Source: Streptomyces cyaneus (lineage in GTDB: Bacteria; Actinomycetota; Actinomycetes; Streptomycetales; Streptomycetaceae). Taken from it: 64,000 nucleotides of DNA. The translations under genes and the position numbers were made by a program. Position 1 is the stretch's first letter; every line of letters starts with the position of its first letter. The stretch lies in contig NZ_RQJW01000011.1 in the NCBI RefSeq assembly GCF_004028635.1, positions 186,001 to 250,000 on the forward strand, read 5' to 3'. Positions 34,212 through 43,531 of this stretch are shown here, piece after piece. The notes below the pieces were generated by a model. The model did no database searches. It saw only the letters and a list, made by a program, of their open reading frames with translations, and was not told where the DNA came from.

Positions 34212-35246
34212 GTGTCCCACAGCACGGTGCCTCGGAGCAGGACCGAGGCCGACACGACGGCGAAGACCCCGGCGGCATCCGGCGGCGCTACCGGATCCGG
34301 TAGGAAACCACCCTCGGGAAAGCTGAGTCTGCGGATCAGGCTCAGACGCGACCGCGTCCTGCTCCTGATGACGCTGCCGGCGGTCGCCCTGGTCCTGCTC
34401 TTCAACTACGTGCCGATCCTCGGCAATGTGGTGGCGTTCCAGGACTACGACCCCTACATCAGCGACAACGGCGTCGTGTCCATGCTGAACAGCCCGTGGG
34501 TGGGGCTGGAGAACTTCCAGCGGATCTTCGAGGACTCCGCGTTCTGGCAGGCGGTCCAGAACACCCTCGTACTGTTCTTCCTCCAGCTCGTGCTGTTCTT
34601 CCCGATTCCCATCCTGCTCGCGCTGCTCATCAACAGCGTGGTCAGGCCCCGGGTTCGGGCGATCGCGCAGGCCGTTCTCTATCTGCCGCACTTCTTCTCG
34701 TGGGTGCTGGTGATCGCGGTCTTCCAGCAACTGCTCGGCGGCGCAGGACTGCTCTCGACGCTGCTGCGCGATCACGGGTACGACGGCCTCGACATCATGA
34801 CCGACCCGAGTACCTTCAAGTTCCTGGTCACCGCGCAGGCGGTGTGGAAGGACGCGGGCTGGGGGATCATCGTCTTCCTCGCCGCGCTGGCCGCGGTCAG
34901 CCCCGACCTTTACGAGGCCGCCGCGATGGACGGCGCCGGACGCTGGCGTCGTATGTGGCACGTCACCCTGCCCGCGCTGCGGCCGGTCATCGCGCTGCTG
35001 CTGGTCCTGCGCGTGGGCGATGCCCTCACGGTCGGCTTCGAACAGATCCTGCTGCAACGGGATGCCGTGGGACCGGGCGCGGCGGAAGTGCTCGACACCT
35101 TCGTGTGGTGGAACGGCGTCCGCAACCAGGACTTCGGCTACGCGGCCGCCGCCGGACTCGTCAAGGGCGTCATCAGCATCGGTCTCGTCCTGGCCGCGAA
35201 CAAGGTGGCCCATCTGATGGGCGAGCAGGGGGTGTACAAGAAATGA
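34212..35246 (+). CDS. Sugar ABC transporter permease, LplB-like
   Basis: 344 residues from a GTG with AAGGAG upstream. A polar N-terminus of ~50 residues is followed by six membrane segments. The EAA loop reads LYEAAAMDGAGRWRRMWHVTLPALRP. An LplB-type permease. The stop overlaps the next start (ATGA). No ATP-binding subunit is encoded in the locus, so a shared ATPase such as MsiK is likely used. Confidence 0.9.
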   Translation: MSHSTVPRSRTEADTTAKTPAASGGATGSGRKPPSGKLSLRIRLRRDRVLLLMTLPAVALVLLFNYVPILGNVVAFQDYDPYISDNGVVSMLNSPWVGLENFQRIFEDSAFWQAVQNTLVLFFLQLVLFFPIPILLALLINSVVRPRVRAIAQAVLYLPHFFSWVLVIAVFQQLLGGAGLLSTLLRDHGYDGLDIMTDPSTFKFLVTAQAVWKDAGWGIIVFLAALAAVSPDLYEAAAMDGAGRWRRMWHVTLPALRPVIALLLVLRVGDALTVGFEQILLQRDAVGPGAAEVLDTFVWWNGVRNQDFGYAAAAGLVKGVISIGLVLAANKVAHLMGEQGVYKK

Positions 35247-36178
35247 CCGCCGTGATCGACAAGCCTGTACCCAAGCCCGGCCGGTGGGGCGCGCCGCCCC
35301 GGCCCGTATGGGAGGAGCGGCCCAGCCAGGTAGGGCTGGCGAGCAAGGGTCTCGTCCTCGGCCTTGCCTGCCTCGCGATCCTCTTCCCCTTGTGGATCGT
35401 CATCGTCACCAGCCTCTCCACGCGCAAGACCATCGACGAGGCCGGCGGTCTGGTGATGGTGCCGAAGGACATCACCTTCATCGCCTACCAGGAGCTGCTG
35501 AGCGGCGGTCAGGTCACCCGCGCGGCGATCATCAGCGTCCTGGTCACCCTGGTCGGTACGGCCTTCTCCATGACCGTGTCCGTGCTGTGCGCGTACGGGC
35601 TGTCGCGGACCGGGTCGCTGGGGCATCGCTGGATTCTGATGACCCTGCTCGCGACCATGTTCTTCAGCGCCGGTCTCATCCCGACGTATCTGCTGGTGCA
35701 GACGCTCGGGCTGACGGACAGCTATCTCTCGCTGATCCTGCCGAGCGCGATCAGTGTCTTCAACATTCTGGTGCTGCGCGGATTCTTCATGGGGATCTCG
35801 CCGGAGCTGACCGACAGTGCGCGGATCGACGGGGCCGGGGACTTCCGGATCCTCTGGCAGATCGTCATGCCGCTCTCGCGCGCCGTCATCGCGGTGATCA
35901 CGCTGTTCTACGCGGTCGGGTACTGGAGCGCGTGGTTCAACGCGTCGCTGTATCTGAACGACCAGGACATGATGCCGCTGCAGAACGTCATGATCCAGCT
36001 GGTGCAGAAGCAGGAGGCCCCGGTCGGGCTGGGGCAGGCCATCAAGACGGGGCAGCTTTCGGGGCTGGCTGTGCAGATGGCGGTAATGGTGATGGCTTTG
36101 CTGCCGGTGGCTGTGCTTTCGCCCTTCGTCCAGAGGCATTTCAAGAAGGGCATGCTCACCGGGGCCGTCAAGGGTTGA
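35243..36178 (+). CDS. Sugar ABC transporter permease, LplC-like
   Basis: 311 residues with six membrane segments and the EAA loop LTDSARIDGAGDFRILWQIVMPLSRA. It overlaps the previous permease by 4 bases (ATGA), implying translational coupling. Together they form the membrane channel of the oligosaccharide importer. Confidence 0.9.
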   Translation: MTAVIDKPVPKPGRWGAPPRPVWEERPSQVGLASKGLVLGLACLAILFPLWIVIVTSLSTRKTIDEAGGLVMVPKDITFIAYQELLSGGQVTRAAIISVLVTLVGTAFSMTVSVLCAYGLSRTGSLGHRWILMTLLATMFFSAGLIPTYLLVQTLGLTDSYLSLILPSAISVFNILVLRGFFMGISPELTDSARIDGAGDFRILWQIVMPLSRAVIAVITLFYAVGYWSAWFNASLYLNDQDMMPLQNVMIQLVQKQEAPVGLGQAIKTGQLSGLAVQMAVMVMALLPVAVLSPFVQRHFKKGMLTGAVKG

Positions 36179-36210
36179 TTGGCGCCCTCTCAGTGGGGTG
36201 CTTCGGTTCG

Positions 36211-36270
36211 TCCGGCGGCTGCGGGTCGTATGTGGCTGGTCGCGCAGTTCCCCGCGCCCCTTTGGGGCGC
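36211..36270. repeat. Dispersed repeat, family B copy 1, inside the operon
   Basis: A short element containing GGCTGGTCGCGCAGTTCCCC followed by GCGCCCCTTTGGGGCGC, which forms a hairpin. Related copies occur at 56331-56402 and 58951-59007. It sits between the second permease and the GH74 gene, where it could attenuate transcription or stabilise the upstream message. Confidence 0.7.
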
Positions 36271-36306
36271 TCCACTCCCCCTTCTTTCAACAACGAGGTA
36301 TGTGTC

Positions 36307-38532
36307 ATGCACGCGTCCCGCCCTAGCAGACGAGCCGTTCTCGCCGGCACCGCAGCCGCCGCCGCGGTCACCGCCCTCCCGCCCCTCGTGGGGCACGCCT
36401 CCGCCGCCGAGCCCGCTGCCGCCGCCGGCCAGGCCTACCGCTGGCGCACCGCCGTCATGGGCGGTACCGGATTCGTCACCGGCGTCCTCTTCCACCCCTC
36501 CGTGCGCGGCCTCGCCTACGCCCGTACCGACATCGGTGGCGCCTACCGCTGGGACGACCGCACCGCGAACTGGGCCCCGTTGACCGACCACCTCGGCTGG
36601 GACGACTGGAACCTTCTCGGTGTCGAGGCCATGGCCGTCGACCCCGCCCACCCGGGCCGCCTCTACCTCGCCCTCGGCACCTACGCCCAGTCCTGGGCCA
36701 CCAACGGTGCCGTCCTGCGCTCCGACGACCGCGGCGCCACCTGGGCTCGCACCGACCTCACCGTGAAGCTCGGCGGCAATGAGGACGGCCGGGGTGCGGG
36801 CGAGCGGCTGCTCGTCGATCCGAGGGACAGCGACACGCTGTGGCTGGGCACCCGGCACGACGGGCTGCTGAAGTCGAGCGACCGAGGGGCCACTTGGGCC
36901 GCCGCCTCCGGTTTCCCGGGCACCCCGAGCGCGAGCGGCCAGGGCGTCACCCTCCTCGTCGCCGCCGGGCGCACCCTCTACGCCGGGTGGGGTGACGGCG
37001 ACGGCACGTCGGGGACGAAGAACCTGTACCGGACCAGCGACGGCACCACCTGGGAAGCCGTCCCCGGCCAGCCCTCCGGCACCGCCGCCAAGGTCCCGAT
37101 CCGCGCCGCGTACGACCGGAGCACCAGCCACCTGTACGTGACGTACGCCAACGCACCCGGCCCCAACGGCCAGTCCGACGGCAGTGTGCACAAGCTGTGC
37201 ACCCTCAACGGCAAGTGGACCGAGGTCACGCCCGTGAAGCCCGGCGGTACCACCGCCGACGGATCGGCCGACACCTTCGGGTACGGCGGTGTCGCCGTCG
37301 ACGCCCGCCGGCCCGGCACGCTCGTCGTCTCCACCAACAACCGCTGGGCGGCGGTCGACACGGTGTTCCGCAGCACCGACGGCGGCCGCACCTGGACGTC
37401 CCTGAAGGACACGGCCGTCCTCGACGTCTCCGAGACCCCCTTCCTCAAGTGGGGCCAGGACAAGCCCAAGTTCGGCTGGTGGATCCAGGCCCTCGCCCTC
37501 GACCCGTACGACTCCCGGCACATCGTCTACGGCACCGGCGCGACCCTCTACGGCACGCGGGACCTGAGGAACTGGGCCCCGCAGATCCGCGGCCTGGAGG
37601 AGACGTCCGTTCGCCAGCTGATCTCGCCGCCGGTCGGAGCTGCGCATCTGATCAGCGGCAACGGGGACATCGGCGTGATGTACCACGAGTCGCTCACGGC
37701 ATCCCCCTCGCGCGGCATGGCATCGAACCCCGTGTTCGGGTCGGCGACGGGGCTCGCCCAGGCGGCGGCCAAGTCGGCGTATGTCGTCCGTACCGGCTGG
37801 GGCGACCACGGCAACGGCGCCTACTCGAACGACGGCGGGCAGACCTGGGCGCCCTTCGCGGCCCAGCCCTCCATCGCCAAGGACGCACCGGGGCCGATCG
37901 CCACCAACGCCGACGGCAGTGTGCTGCTCTGGGTCTTCGTGCACTGGGACGGCACGAAGTACCCCGCCTACCGCTCGGCGGACAACGGCGCCACCTGGTC
38001 CGAGGTCTCCTCCTTCCCGAAGGGCGCCACGCCGGTAGCCGACCCGGCCGACCCGACGCTCTTCTACGCGTACGACACCGACACAGGAACGCTACTCGCC
38101 AGCACTGACAGTGGCCGTACCTTCACCGCCCGGGCGAGCGGACTGCCCTCCGGGGACAGCCAGTTCGAGCTGGTCGCGGCGCCCGGGCGGAGCGGTGATC
38201 TGTGGCTCTCCACCAAGGGGAACGGGCTCTACCGGTCCACCGACGGCGGCGCGACCTTCACCAAGGTCGCCAGCTGCTGGGCCTCGTACACCCTCGGCTT
38301 CGGCAAGGCCGCCGACGGCGCCGACTACCCGGCGATCTACATGGTCGGCTCCACCGGGACGATCACCGCCGTGCACCGTTCCGACGACGGGGCGAAGACC
38401 TGGGTGCGGATCAACGACGACCAGCACCAGTGGGGCTGGATCGGCGAGACGATCACCGGTGACCCGCGGATCCACGGCCGCGTCTACGTCGCCACCAACG
38501 GGCGCGGCGTCCAGTACGGGGACCTGGTGTGA
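36307..38532 (+). CDS. Secreted family 74 xyloglucanase
   Basis: 741 residues. A Tat-type signal (SRRAVLAG) ends near residue 33 (GHASAA). The mature protein is two seven-bladed beta-propellers, seen as repeated SxDxGxTW blades such as RSDDRGATW and RSTDGGRTW. GH74 catalytic motifs are ARTDIGGAYRW (Asp75) and a GNGDIG segment (Asp454). It cuts the beta-1,4-glucan backbone of xyloglucan outside the cell. Unlike many actinobacterial GH74 enzymes it has no cellulose-binding module. GAGG precedes the ATG. The stop overlaps the GH42 start. Confidence 0.93.
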   Translation: MHASRPSRRAVLAGTAAAAAVTALPPLVGHASAAEPAAAAGQAYRWRTAVMGGTGFVTGVLFHPSVRGLAYARTDIGGAYRWDDRTANWAPLTDHLGWDDWNLLGVEAMAVDPAHPGRLYLALGTYAQSWATNGAVLRSDDRGATWARTDLTVKLGGNEDGRGAGERLLVDPRDSDTLWLGTRHDGLLKSSDRGATWAAASGFPGTPSASGQGVTLLVAAGRTLYAGWGDGDGTSGTKNLYRTSDGTTWEAVPGQPSGTAAKVPIRAAYDRSTSHLYVTYANAPGPNGQSDGSVHKLCTLNGKWTEVTPVKPGGTTADGSADTFGYGGVAVDARRPGTLVVSTNNRWAAVDTVFRSTDGGRTWTSLKDTAVLDVSETPFLKWGQDKPKFGWWIQALALDPYDSRHIVYGTGATLYGTRDLRNWAPQIRGLEETSVRQLISPPVGAAHLISGNGDIGVMYHESLTASPSRGMASNPVFGSATGLAQAAAKSAYVVRTGWGDHGNGAYSNDGGQTWAPFAAQPSIAKDAPGPIATNADGSVLLWVFVHWDGTKYPAYRSADNGATWSEVSSFPKGATPVADPADPTLFYAYDTDTGTLLASTDSGRTFTARASGLPSGDSQFELVAAPGRSGDLWLSTKGNGLYRSTDGGATFTKVASCWASYTLGFGKAADGADYPAIYMVGSTGTITAVHRSDDGAKTWVRINDDQHQWGWIGETITGDPRIHGRVYVATNGRGVQYGDLV

Positions 38533-40526
38533 TGCCGGAGCCACAGCGGCCGAGCCTCGCCGACGCCACCCGTGGCCGCATCCTCTTCGGCGGCGACTAC
38601 AACCCCGAGCAGTGGCCCGAGGAGACCTGGCACGAGGACGTCCGGCTGATGAAGGACGCCGGGGTCAACTCGGTCACCCTCGGCGTCTTCTCCTGGGCGA
38701 AGCTCGAACCCCGCCCCGGGGCACGGGAGTTCGGCTGGCTGGACCGGCTGATGGACCTGATGCACGACAACGGCATCGGTGTCGTCCTCGCCACCCCCAC
38801 CTCCTCGCCCCCGCCTTGGATGGGCCGGCTGCACCCCGAGACGCTCCCGCGCGACGAGGACGGCCGGACCGAATGGTGGGGCTCCCGCCAGCACTTCTCG
38901 CACTCCAGCGCCACCTACCGGCGTTACGCCGCCGCCATCACCGAGGACCTCGCCGCCCGCTACGGCAGCCACCCGGCCCTGCGGATGTGGCACATCAACA
39001 ACGAGTACTGCACCTACGACTGGGGCGACGAGGCCGAGGCCGCCTTCCGCCGCTGGCTGCAGGAGAAGTACGGCACCCTCGACGCCCTCAACGAGGCCTG
39101 GGGAACGGCCTTCTGGAGCCAGGGTTACGGCGTCTGGAACGAGGTCCTGCCGCCGCGCCGGGCGCACTACATGAAGAACCCCGGCCAGGTGCTCGACTTC
39201 AAGCGGTTCACCTCCGACGCGCTGCTGGAGTGCTACCTCGCCGAGCGGGACATCGTCGCCCGGCACACCCCGCACATCCCGGTGACGACCAACTTCATGC
39301 CGTTCTGGCAGGGGCAGGACGCGTGGGTCTGGGCGGAGCGGGAGGACGTCGTCTCCGTCGACATCTATCCGGATCCGCGTGATCCGTTCGGCGGGCAGTA
39401 CGGGGCGCTGGTGCACGACATGACGCGTTCGCAGGCGTGCGGCGGCCCCTGGATGGTCATGGAGCAGGCCGCAGGGCCGGTCAACTGGCGCGGGGTCAAC
39501 CACCCCAAGCCGGCCGGCCTCAACCGCCTGTGGTCCCTGCAGGCCGTGGCCCGCGGCGCCGACGCCGTCTGCTACTTCCAGTGGCGCCAGTCCCGGCAGG
39601 GCTCGGAGAAGTTCCACTCCGGGATGGTCAGCCACGCGGGGGAGCACGGCCGTACCTTCCAGGAGGTCAAGCGGATCGGCGCCGAACTCGCCCTGCTGAG
39701 CGAGAAGGTGGCCGACGCCCGGGTCGAGGCCGCCGAGGTCGCCGTACTCCTCGACTGGAACGCGTGGTGGGCGAGCCAGCAGGACGGGCGGCTGTCCTCC
39801 GAGGCCGACTACCCGCAGGTGGTCCGCGCCTGGCATCGCGCCCTGTGGGAGGCGCACACCGTCGCCGACTTCGCCCACCCCGAGCACGACCTGTCCACGT
39901 ACAAGCTGGTCGTCGTCCCGCAGCTGTATCTGATGACGGACGCGGCCATCGACAACCTCCTCGCCTACGTCGAGGGCGGCGGCACCCTCGTCGCCGGCTT
40001 CCAGACCGGCGTCGCCGACGAGGACGACCGGGTGCGGGCGGGCGGCATGGACGCCCGTCTCCGTGACCTCTTCGGCATTCGCGTCCTGCACGAGTGGTGG
40101 CCGCTGGACGCGGGGGAGAAGGCCGAAGTCGAGGGCTTCCACGGCACCCTGTGGTCCGAGGAGATCGAGGCGGCGGACGACGTGGACGCCGTGATGCCCT
40201 ACAAGGGCGGCGAGTTGGACGGGCTCCCCGCGGTCCTGCGCAGGGGCCGCGCCTGGTACGTCTCCACCCTTCCCGAGCCGCACACGCTGCGCACACTGCT
40301 CGCCGACATCGCCGCCGACGCGGGCGTACGACCGACCCTCACCGGGCTCCCGGCCGGGGTGGAGGCGGTCCGCCGGGGCGGGCTGCTGTTCCTGCTCAAC
40401 CACGGGCGCGACGGTGTCACCGTGCCGGTGCCCGGACGCCACCGCTCCCTGCTGACCGGCGCGGATGTCACCGACGCGGTGGAGCTGGGCCGGTACGGCG
40501 TGGCCGTGCTGGAGGCCGCCTCATGA
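38529..40526 (+). CDS. Family 42 beta-galactosidase
   Basis: 665 residues, no signal peptide. The GH42 barrel begins GGDYNPEQWPEETWHEDV. The acid/base is Glu159 (WHINNEY) and the nucleophile Glu312 (VMEQ). The trimerisation domain and small C-terminal domain follow. It would remove beta-galactose from the side chains of imported oligosaccharides. The GTG at 38529 overlaps the GH74 stop; an ATG at 38532 is the alternative start. It overlaps GH95 by 4 bases. Confidence 0.93.
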   Translation: MMPEPQRPSLADATRGRILFGGDYNPEQWPEETWHEDVRLMKDAGVNSVTLGVFSWAKLEPRPGAREFGWLDRLMDLMHDNGIGVVLATPTSSPPPWMGRLHPETLPRDEDGRTEWWGSRQHFSHSSATYRRYAAAITEDLAARYGSHPALRMWHINNEYCTYDWGDEAEAAFRRWLQEKYGTLDALNEAWGTAFWSQGYGVWNEVLPPRRAHYMKNPGQVLDFKRFTSDALLECYLAERDIVARHTPHIPVTTNFMPFWQGQDAWVWAEREDVVSVDIYPDPRDPFGGQYGALVHDMTRSQACGGPWMVMEQAAGPVNWRGVNHPKPAGLNRLWSLQAVARGADAVCYFQWRQSRQGSEKFHSGMVSHAGEHGRTFQEVKRIGAELALLSEKVADARVEAAEVAVLLDWNAWWASQQDGRLSSEADYPQVVRAWHRALWEAHTVADFAHPEHDLSTYKLVVVPQLYLMTDAAIDNLLAYVEGGGTLVAGFQTGVADEDDRVRAGGMDARLRDLFGIRVLHEWWPLDAGEKAEVEGFHGTLWSEEIEAADDVDAVMPYKGGELDGLPAVLRRGRAWYVSTLPEPHTLRTLLADIAADAGVRPTLTGLPAGVEAVRRGGLLFLLNHGRDGVTVPVPGRHRSLLTGADVTDAVELGRYGVAVLEAAS

Positions 40527-42742
40527 GCGGACCGGTACACGACACCTGGGAACCGGCACCCGCCGCCCGCTGGGAGGACGCCTTCCTGAGCGGCAACGGC
40601 CGACACGGCATCATGGCGTTCGGAGATCCGAACAGCGACCGGGTCATCGTCAACCACCACACCCTGGTCCGCCCCAACGGCAGCGAACACGCCCGCCCAC
40701 CGGCCCTCGCCGCCGAACTCCCGCGGCTTCAGGACCGGTTGCTCGCCGGAGACGTCACGGCGGCTGAGGGCTTCACCGACGGACGGGAGCTGCAGTGGGT
40801 GCAGCCCTTCCATCCCGCTTTCCAGATACGGCTGCGCCGGTCGGCAGCCGGAGGGGAACCCGACGACTACCGCCGCGAGGTCGACTTCACCACCGGCGCC
40901 TGCACGGCCACTCGCGGCGGCTGGCGGAGCCAGGTCTTCGTCTCCCGCGCGGACGACGTCATCGTCCAGTACGTCACCGAACCCGGCCTCACCGCCGACG
41001 TGACCCTGGACCACCAACTGCCCGGCGCCCTCTACAACCTGGCGGTCGGACACAGCGCCGTCCTCACCCCCGACGGCGCACTCCTCACCCTCCGCGTCCG
41101 CTACCCCGGCAGCGACCGCGCGTACACCGGCGTCACGCTCGCCCTGGTCACCGGCGGCAGCACCCGCACCTCCCTGCCCGGCATGCGCGTCGAGAGCGCC
41201 CGGTCACTGCTCCTCCTCACCCGGGTCCAGCGCCACACCGGCGAGCTGGACGCCCTCGCCGAGGCGCGCGCACTGCGCGCCCTGCTCCCCGACGGCGACG
41301 AGAACCCGTACGACCACCTCCTCGCCCGCCACGCCGACCTGCACCGCCCGGCCTACCACCGCGTCGGCCTCGACCTCGGCGCCGACGACAGCGAAAGGGC
41401 CCTGCCCGGCTCGGAGTTGGTGCGCCGCCCGAAGAGCCCCGCCCTGCTGGAACGTCTCTTCGCGGCCGGCCGCTACCATCTCCTCTCCGCCTCCGGCATG
41501 CTCCCGCCCCGCCTCACCGGCCTGTGGACCGGCGACTGGGACACGGCGTGGTCCGGCGCGTTCACCACCGATGCCAACGTCAACCTCCAGACCGCGTCGG
41601 CCGCCGCCGCAGCGCTCCCGGAGGTCACCGAGGCCCACGCCGCCCTGATCCACGGCCAGGTCGACCACTGGCGCGACAACGCCCGCGCGATCTTCGGCAC
41701 CCGTGGCGTGGTGGCCCCCGCCCACACCGACGGCGAGTCCGGTCACCTCTACCACTTCAGCCGCGAGTACCCCCTCCACCTGTGGACCGCGGGCGCCGAC
41801 TGGCTCCTCAAGCCCCTCGTCGACCACGACGAGACACGCGGCGACCGTGACCCGCGCACCGCCGCCCTCCTCGCCGAAGTGGCCCGGTTCTACGAGGATT
41901 TCCTCACCCGGACCGACAGCGACGGCAACCTGGTCGTCGTCCCCTCCTACTCACCCGAGAACCGCCCGGCGAACGCGAGCTGGGGCACGCTCAACGCCGC
42001 CATGGACCTCTCGGCGGCCCGGCACGCCCTGCGCACGGCCGCCGACTACCACCCGGGCACCCCGGACGCCGACCGCTGGCGCGCTCTCGCCGACCGCCTC
42101 CCGCCGCACCGGATCAACGACGACGGCGCCCTCGCCGAATGGGCCTGGCCAGGCCTGGAGGACACCTACGACCACCGCCACCTCAGCCACCTCTATGGCG
42201 TCTGGCCGCTCGACGAGATCACCCCGTACGACACCCCCGACCTCGCGGCAGCGGCCCACCGCGCCCTGGAACTCCGCGGCGCCGAGAACGACTCAGCGCA
42301 CGGCCACCTCCATCACGCCCTGATCGCGGCCCGCCTCAGGGACGGCGGCCGGGTCGCCCATGCCCTCGACCAGGTGCTGGACGGCGACTTCTTCCACGCC
42401 TCCCTGATGAGCGCCCACTACCCGAAGCGCGACGTCTACAACGCGGACGCCGCGCACACCCTGCCCGCCGTACTGATCGAGATGCTGGTGCAGTCGACCC
42501 CAAACCGGCTGGTCCTGCTGCCCGCGCTGCCGGCCGCCCTCCCGGAGGGCCGACTCCGAGGCGTGCGTACGCGGTTCGGCGCCGAGATCGATCTGACCTG
42601 GACGCCGGACGGGGCCACGGCCGTCCTGCAACCGTCCCGCTCCCTCCGCATCGAACTCCGGACTTCCTTCGGCGACGGTGACGCACAACCGCTCGACCTC
42701 GTCGCCGGAGAAGATCACGTCCTCACCCTGGGGACGTGGTAA
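40523..42742 (+). CDS. Family 95 alpha-L-fucosidase-like enzyme
   Basis: 739 residues, no signal peptide. GH95 features: the N-terminal FLSGNGRHGIMAFGDP, the DANVNLQTAS segment with Asn352 and Asn354, SYSPEN with acid Glu479, and HRHLSHLYGVWPLDEI. The catalytic-base Asp should be D642, which sits 11 residues before EML as in the family's DGNFG motif, but here the motif reads DAAHT. Family enzymes remove alpha-1,2-fucose, or alpha-L-galactose. In this locus the substrate is probably the fucosyl cap of xyloglucan side chains. ATGA coupling to GH42. Confidence 0.88.
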   Translation: MSGPVHDTWEPAPAARWEDAFLSGNGRHGIMAFGDPNSDRVIVNHHTLVRPNGSEHARPPALAAELPRLQDRLLAGDVTAAEGFTDGRELQWVQPFHPAFQIRLRRSAAGGEPDDYRREVDFTTGACTATRGGWRSQVFVSRADDVIVQYVTEPGLTADVTLDHQLPGALYNLAVGHSAVLTPDGALLTLRVRYPGSDRAYTGVTLALVTGGSTRTSLPGMRVESARSLLLLTRVQRHTGELDALAEARALRALLPDGDENPYDHLLARHADLHRPAYHRVGLDLGADDSERALPGSELVRRPKSPALLERLFAAGRYHLLSASGMLPPRLTGLWTGDWDTAWSGAFTTDANVNLQTASAAAAALPEVTEAHAALIHGQVDHWRDNARAIFGTRGVVAPAHTDGESGHLYHFSREYPLHLWTAGADWLLKPLVDHDETRGDRDPRTAALLAEVARFYEDFLTRTDSDGNLVVVPSYSPENRPANASWGTLNAAMDLSAARHALRTAADYHPGTPDADRWRALADRLPPHRINDDGALAEWAWPGLEDTYDHRHLSHLYGVWPLDEITPYDTPDLAAAAHRALELRGAENDSAHGHLHHALIAARLRDGGRVAHALDQVLDGDFFHASLMSAHYPKRDVYNADAAHTLPAVLIEMLVQSTPNRLVLLPALPAALPEGRLRGVRTRFGAEIDLTWTPDGATAVLQPSRSLRIELRTSFGDGDAQPLDLVAGEDHVLTLGTW

Positions 42743-42790
42743 CCCCCCACAAATCCCCCGCAATTCCCCCCACCCATGGAAAGGGACACC

Positions 42791-43507
42791 ATGGCAAAGA
42801 GCGCACTGCGCAAGATCACCACGGCCGTGCTGGCTCCGGCGATGGCCCTCGGTGCCGTCGTCGGCCTCGCCTCCGCCCCCGCCTCGGCCGCGGTCTGGAA
42901 CTCCTGCGACCAGTGGGGCAACACCAGCCTGAACGGCTACACGCTCTACAACAACATCTGGGGCTCCGGCGCCGGCAGCCAGTGCATATGGGCCAACTCC
43001 GGTACCAACTGGGGTGTCTGGGCCAACCACCCCAACACCGGCGGTATCAAGTCCTACCCCAACTCCAAGAAGGTGATCAACAAGACGATCGCCTCCCTCG
43101 GCTCGCTCACCAGCAGCTACAACGTCACCGTCCCGTCCTCCGGCGCGTACAACACGTCGTACGACATCTGGGACACCGACTACGACTACGAGATCATGCT
43201 CTGGGTCAACTACAACGGAGCCGTCGGTCCGCTCGGCACCTCGCAGGGCAACGTCACGCTCGGCGGCCACACCTGGACCGTCTACAAGGGCACCAACGGG
43301 GCGAACGAGGTGTTCTCGTTCCTGCGGACCTCCGACTCCAGCTCCGGCACCGTGAACATCAAGCCGATCCTGACCTGGATCTCGGGCACCAAGGGCTGGA
43401 TGTCCTCCAACGAGACCATCGGTGACGTCCAGTTCGGCTACGAGATCACCTCGTCGTCCGGCGGTCTGGACTTCACCACCAACAACCTGACCGTCAGCAG
43501 CAGCTGA
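42791..43507 (+). CDS. Secreted family 12 endoglucanase/xyloglucanase
   Basis: 238 residues. A signal peptide to about residue 34 (ASAPASA) is followed by a single GH12 jelly-roll domain. The nucleophile is Glu134 (YEIMLW) and the acid/base Glu218 (GYEITSS). It would cut beta-1,4-glucan or xyloglucan outside the cell. Last gene of the rightward operon, 48 bases after GH95, with AAAGGGA as ribosome site. No binding module. Confidence 0.92.
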   Translation: MAKSALRKITTAVLAPAMALGAVVGLASAPASAAVWNSCDQWGNTSLNGYTLYNNIWGSGAGSQCIWANSGTNWGVWANHPNTGGIKSYPNSKKVINKTIASLGSLTSSYNVTVPSSGAYNTSYDIWDTDYDYEIMLWVNYNGAVGPLGTSQGNVTLGGHTWTVYKGTNGANEVFSFLRTSDSSSGTVNIKPILTWISGTKGWMSSNETIGDVQFGYEITSSSGGLDFTTNNLTVSSS

Positions 43508-43531
43508 CGTGCCAACAGGGCCGGGGTCGCC

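Noticed and set aside
32430..35213. Very long antisense reading frame (over 900 codons) opposite the binding-protein and permease genes
   Set aside because: Its composition is a mirror of the third-position GC bias on the other strand, it has no recognisable domain, and the plus-strand genes carry clear family motifs.
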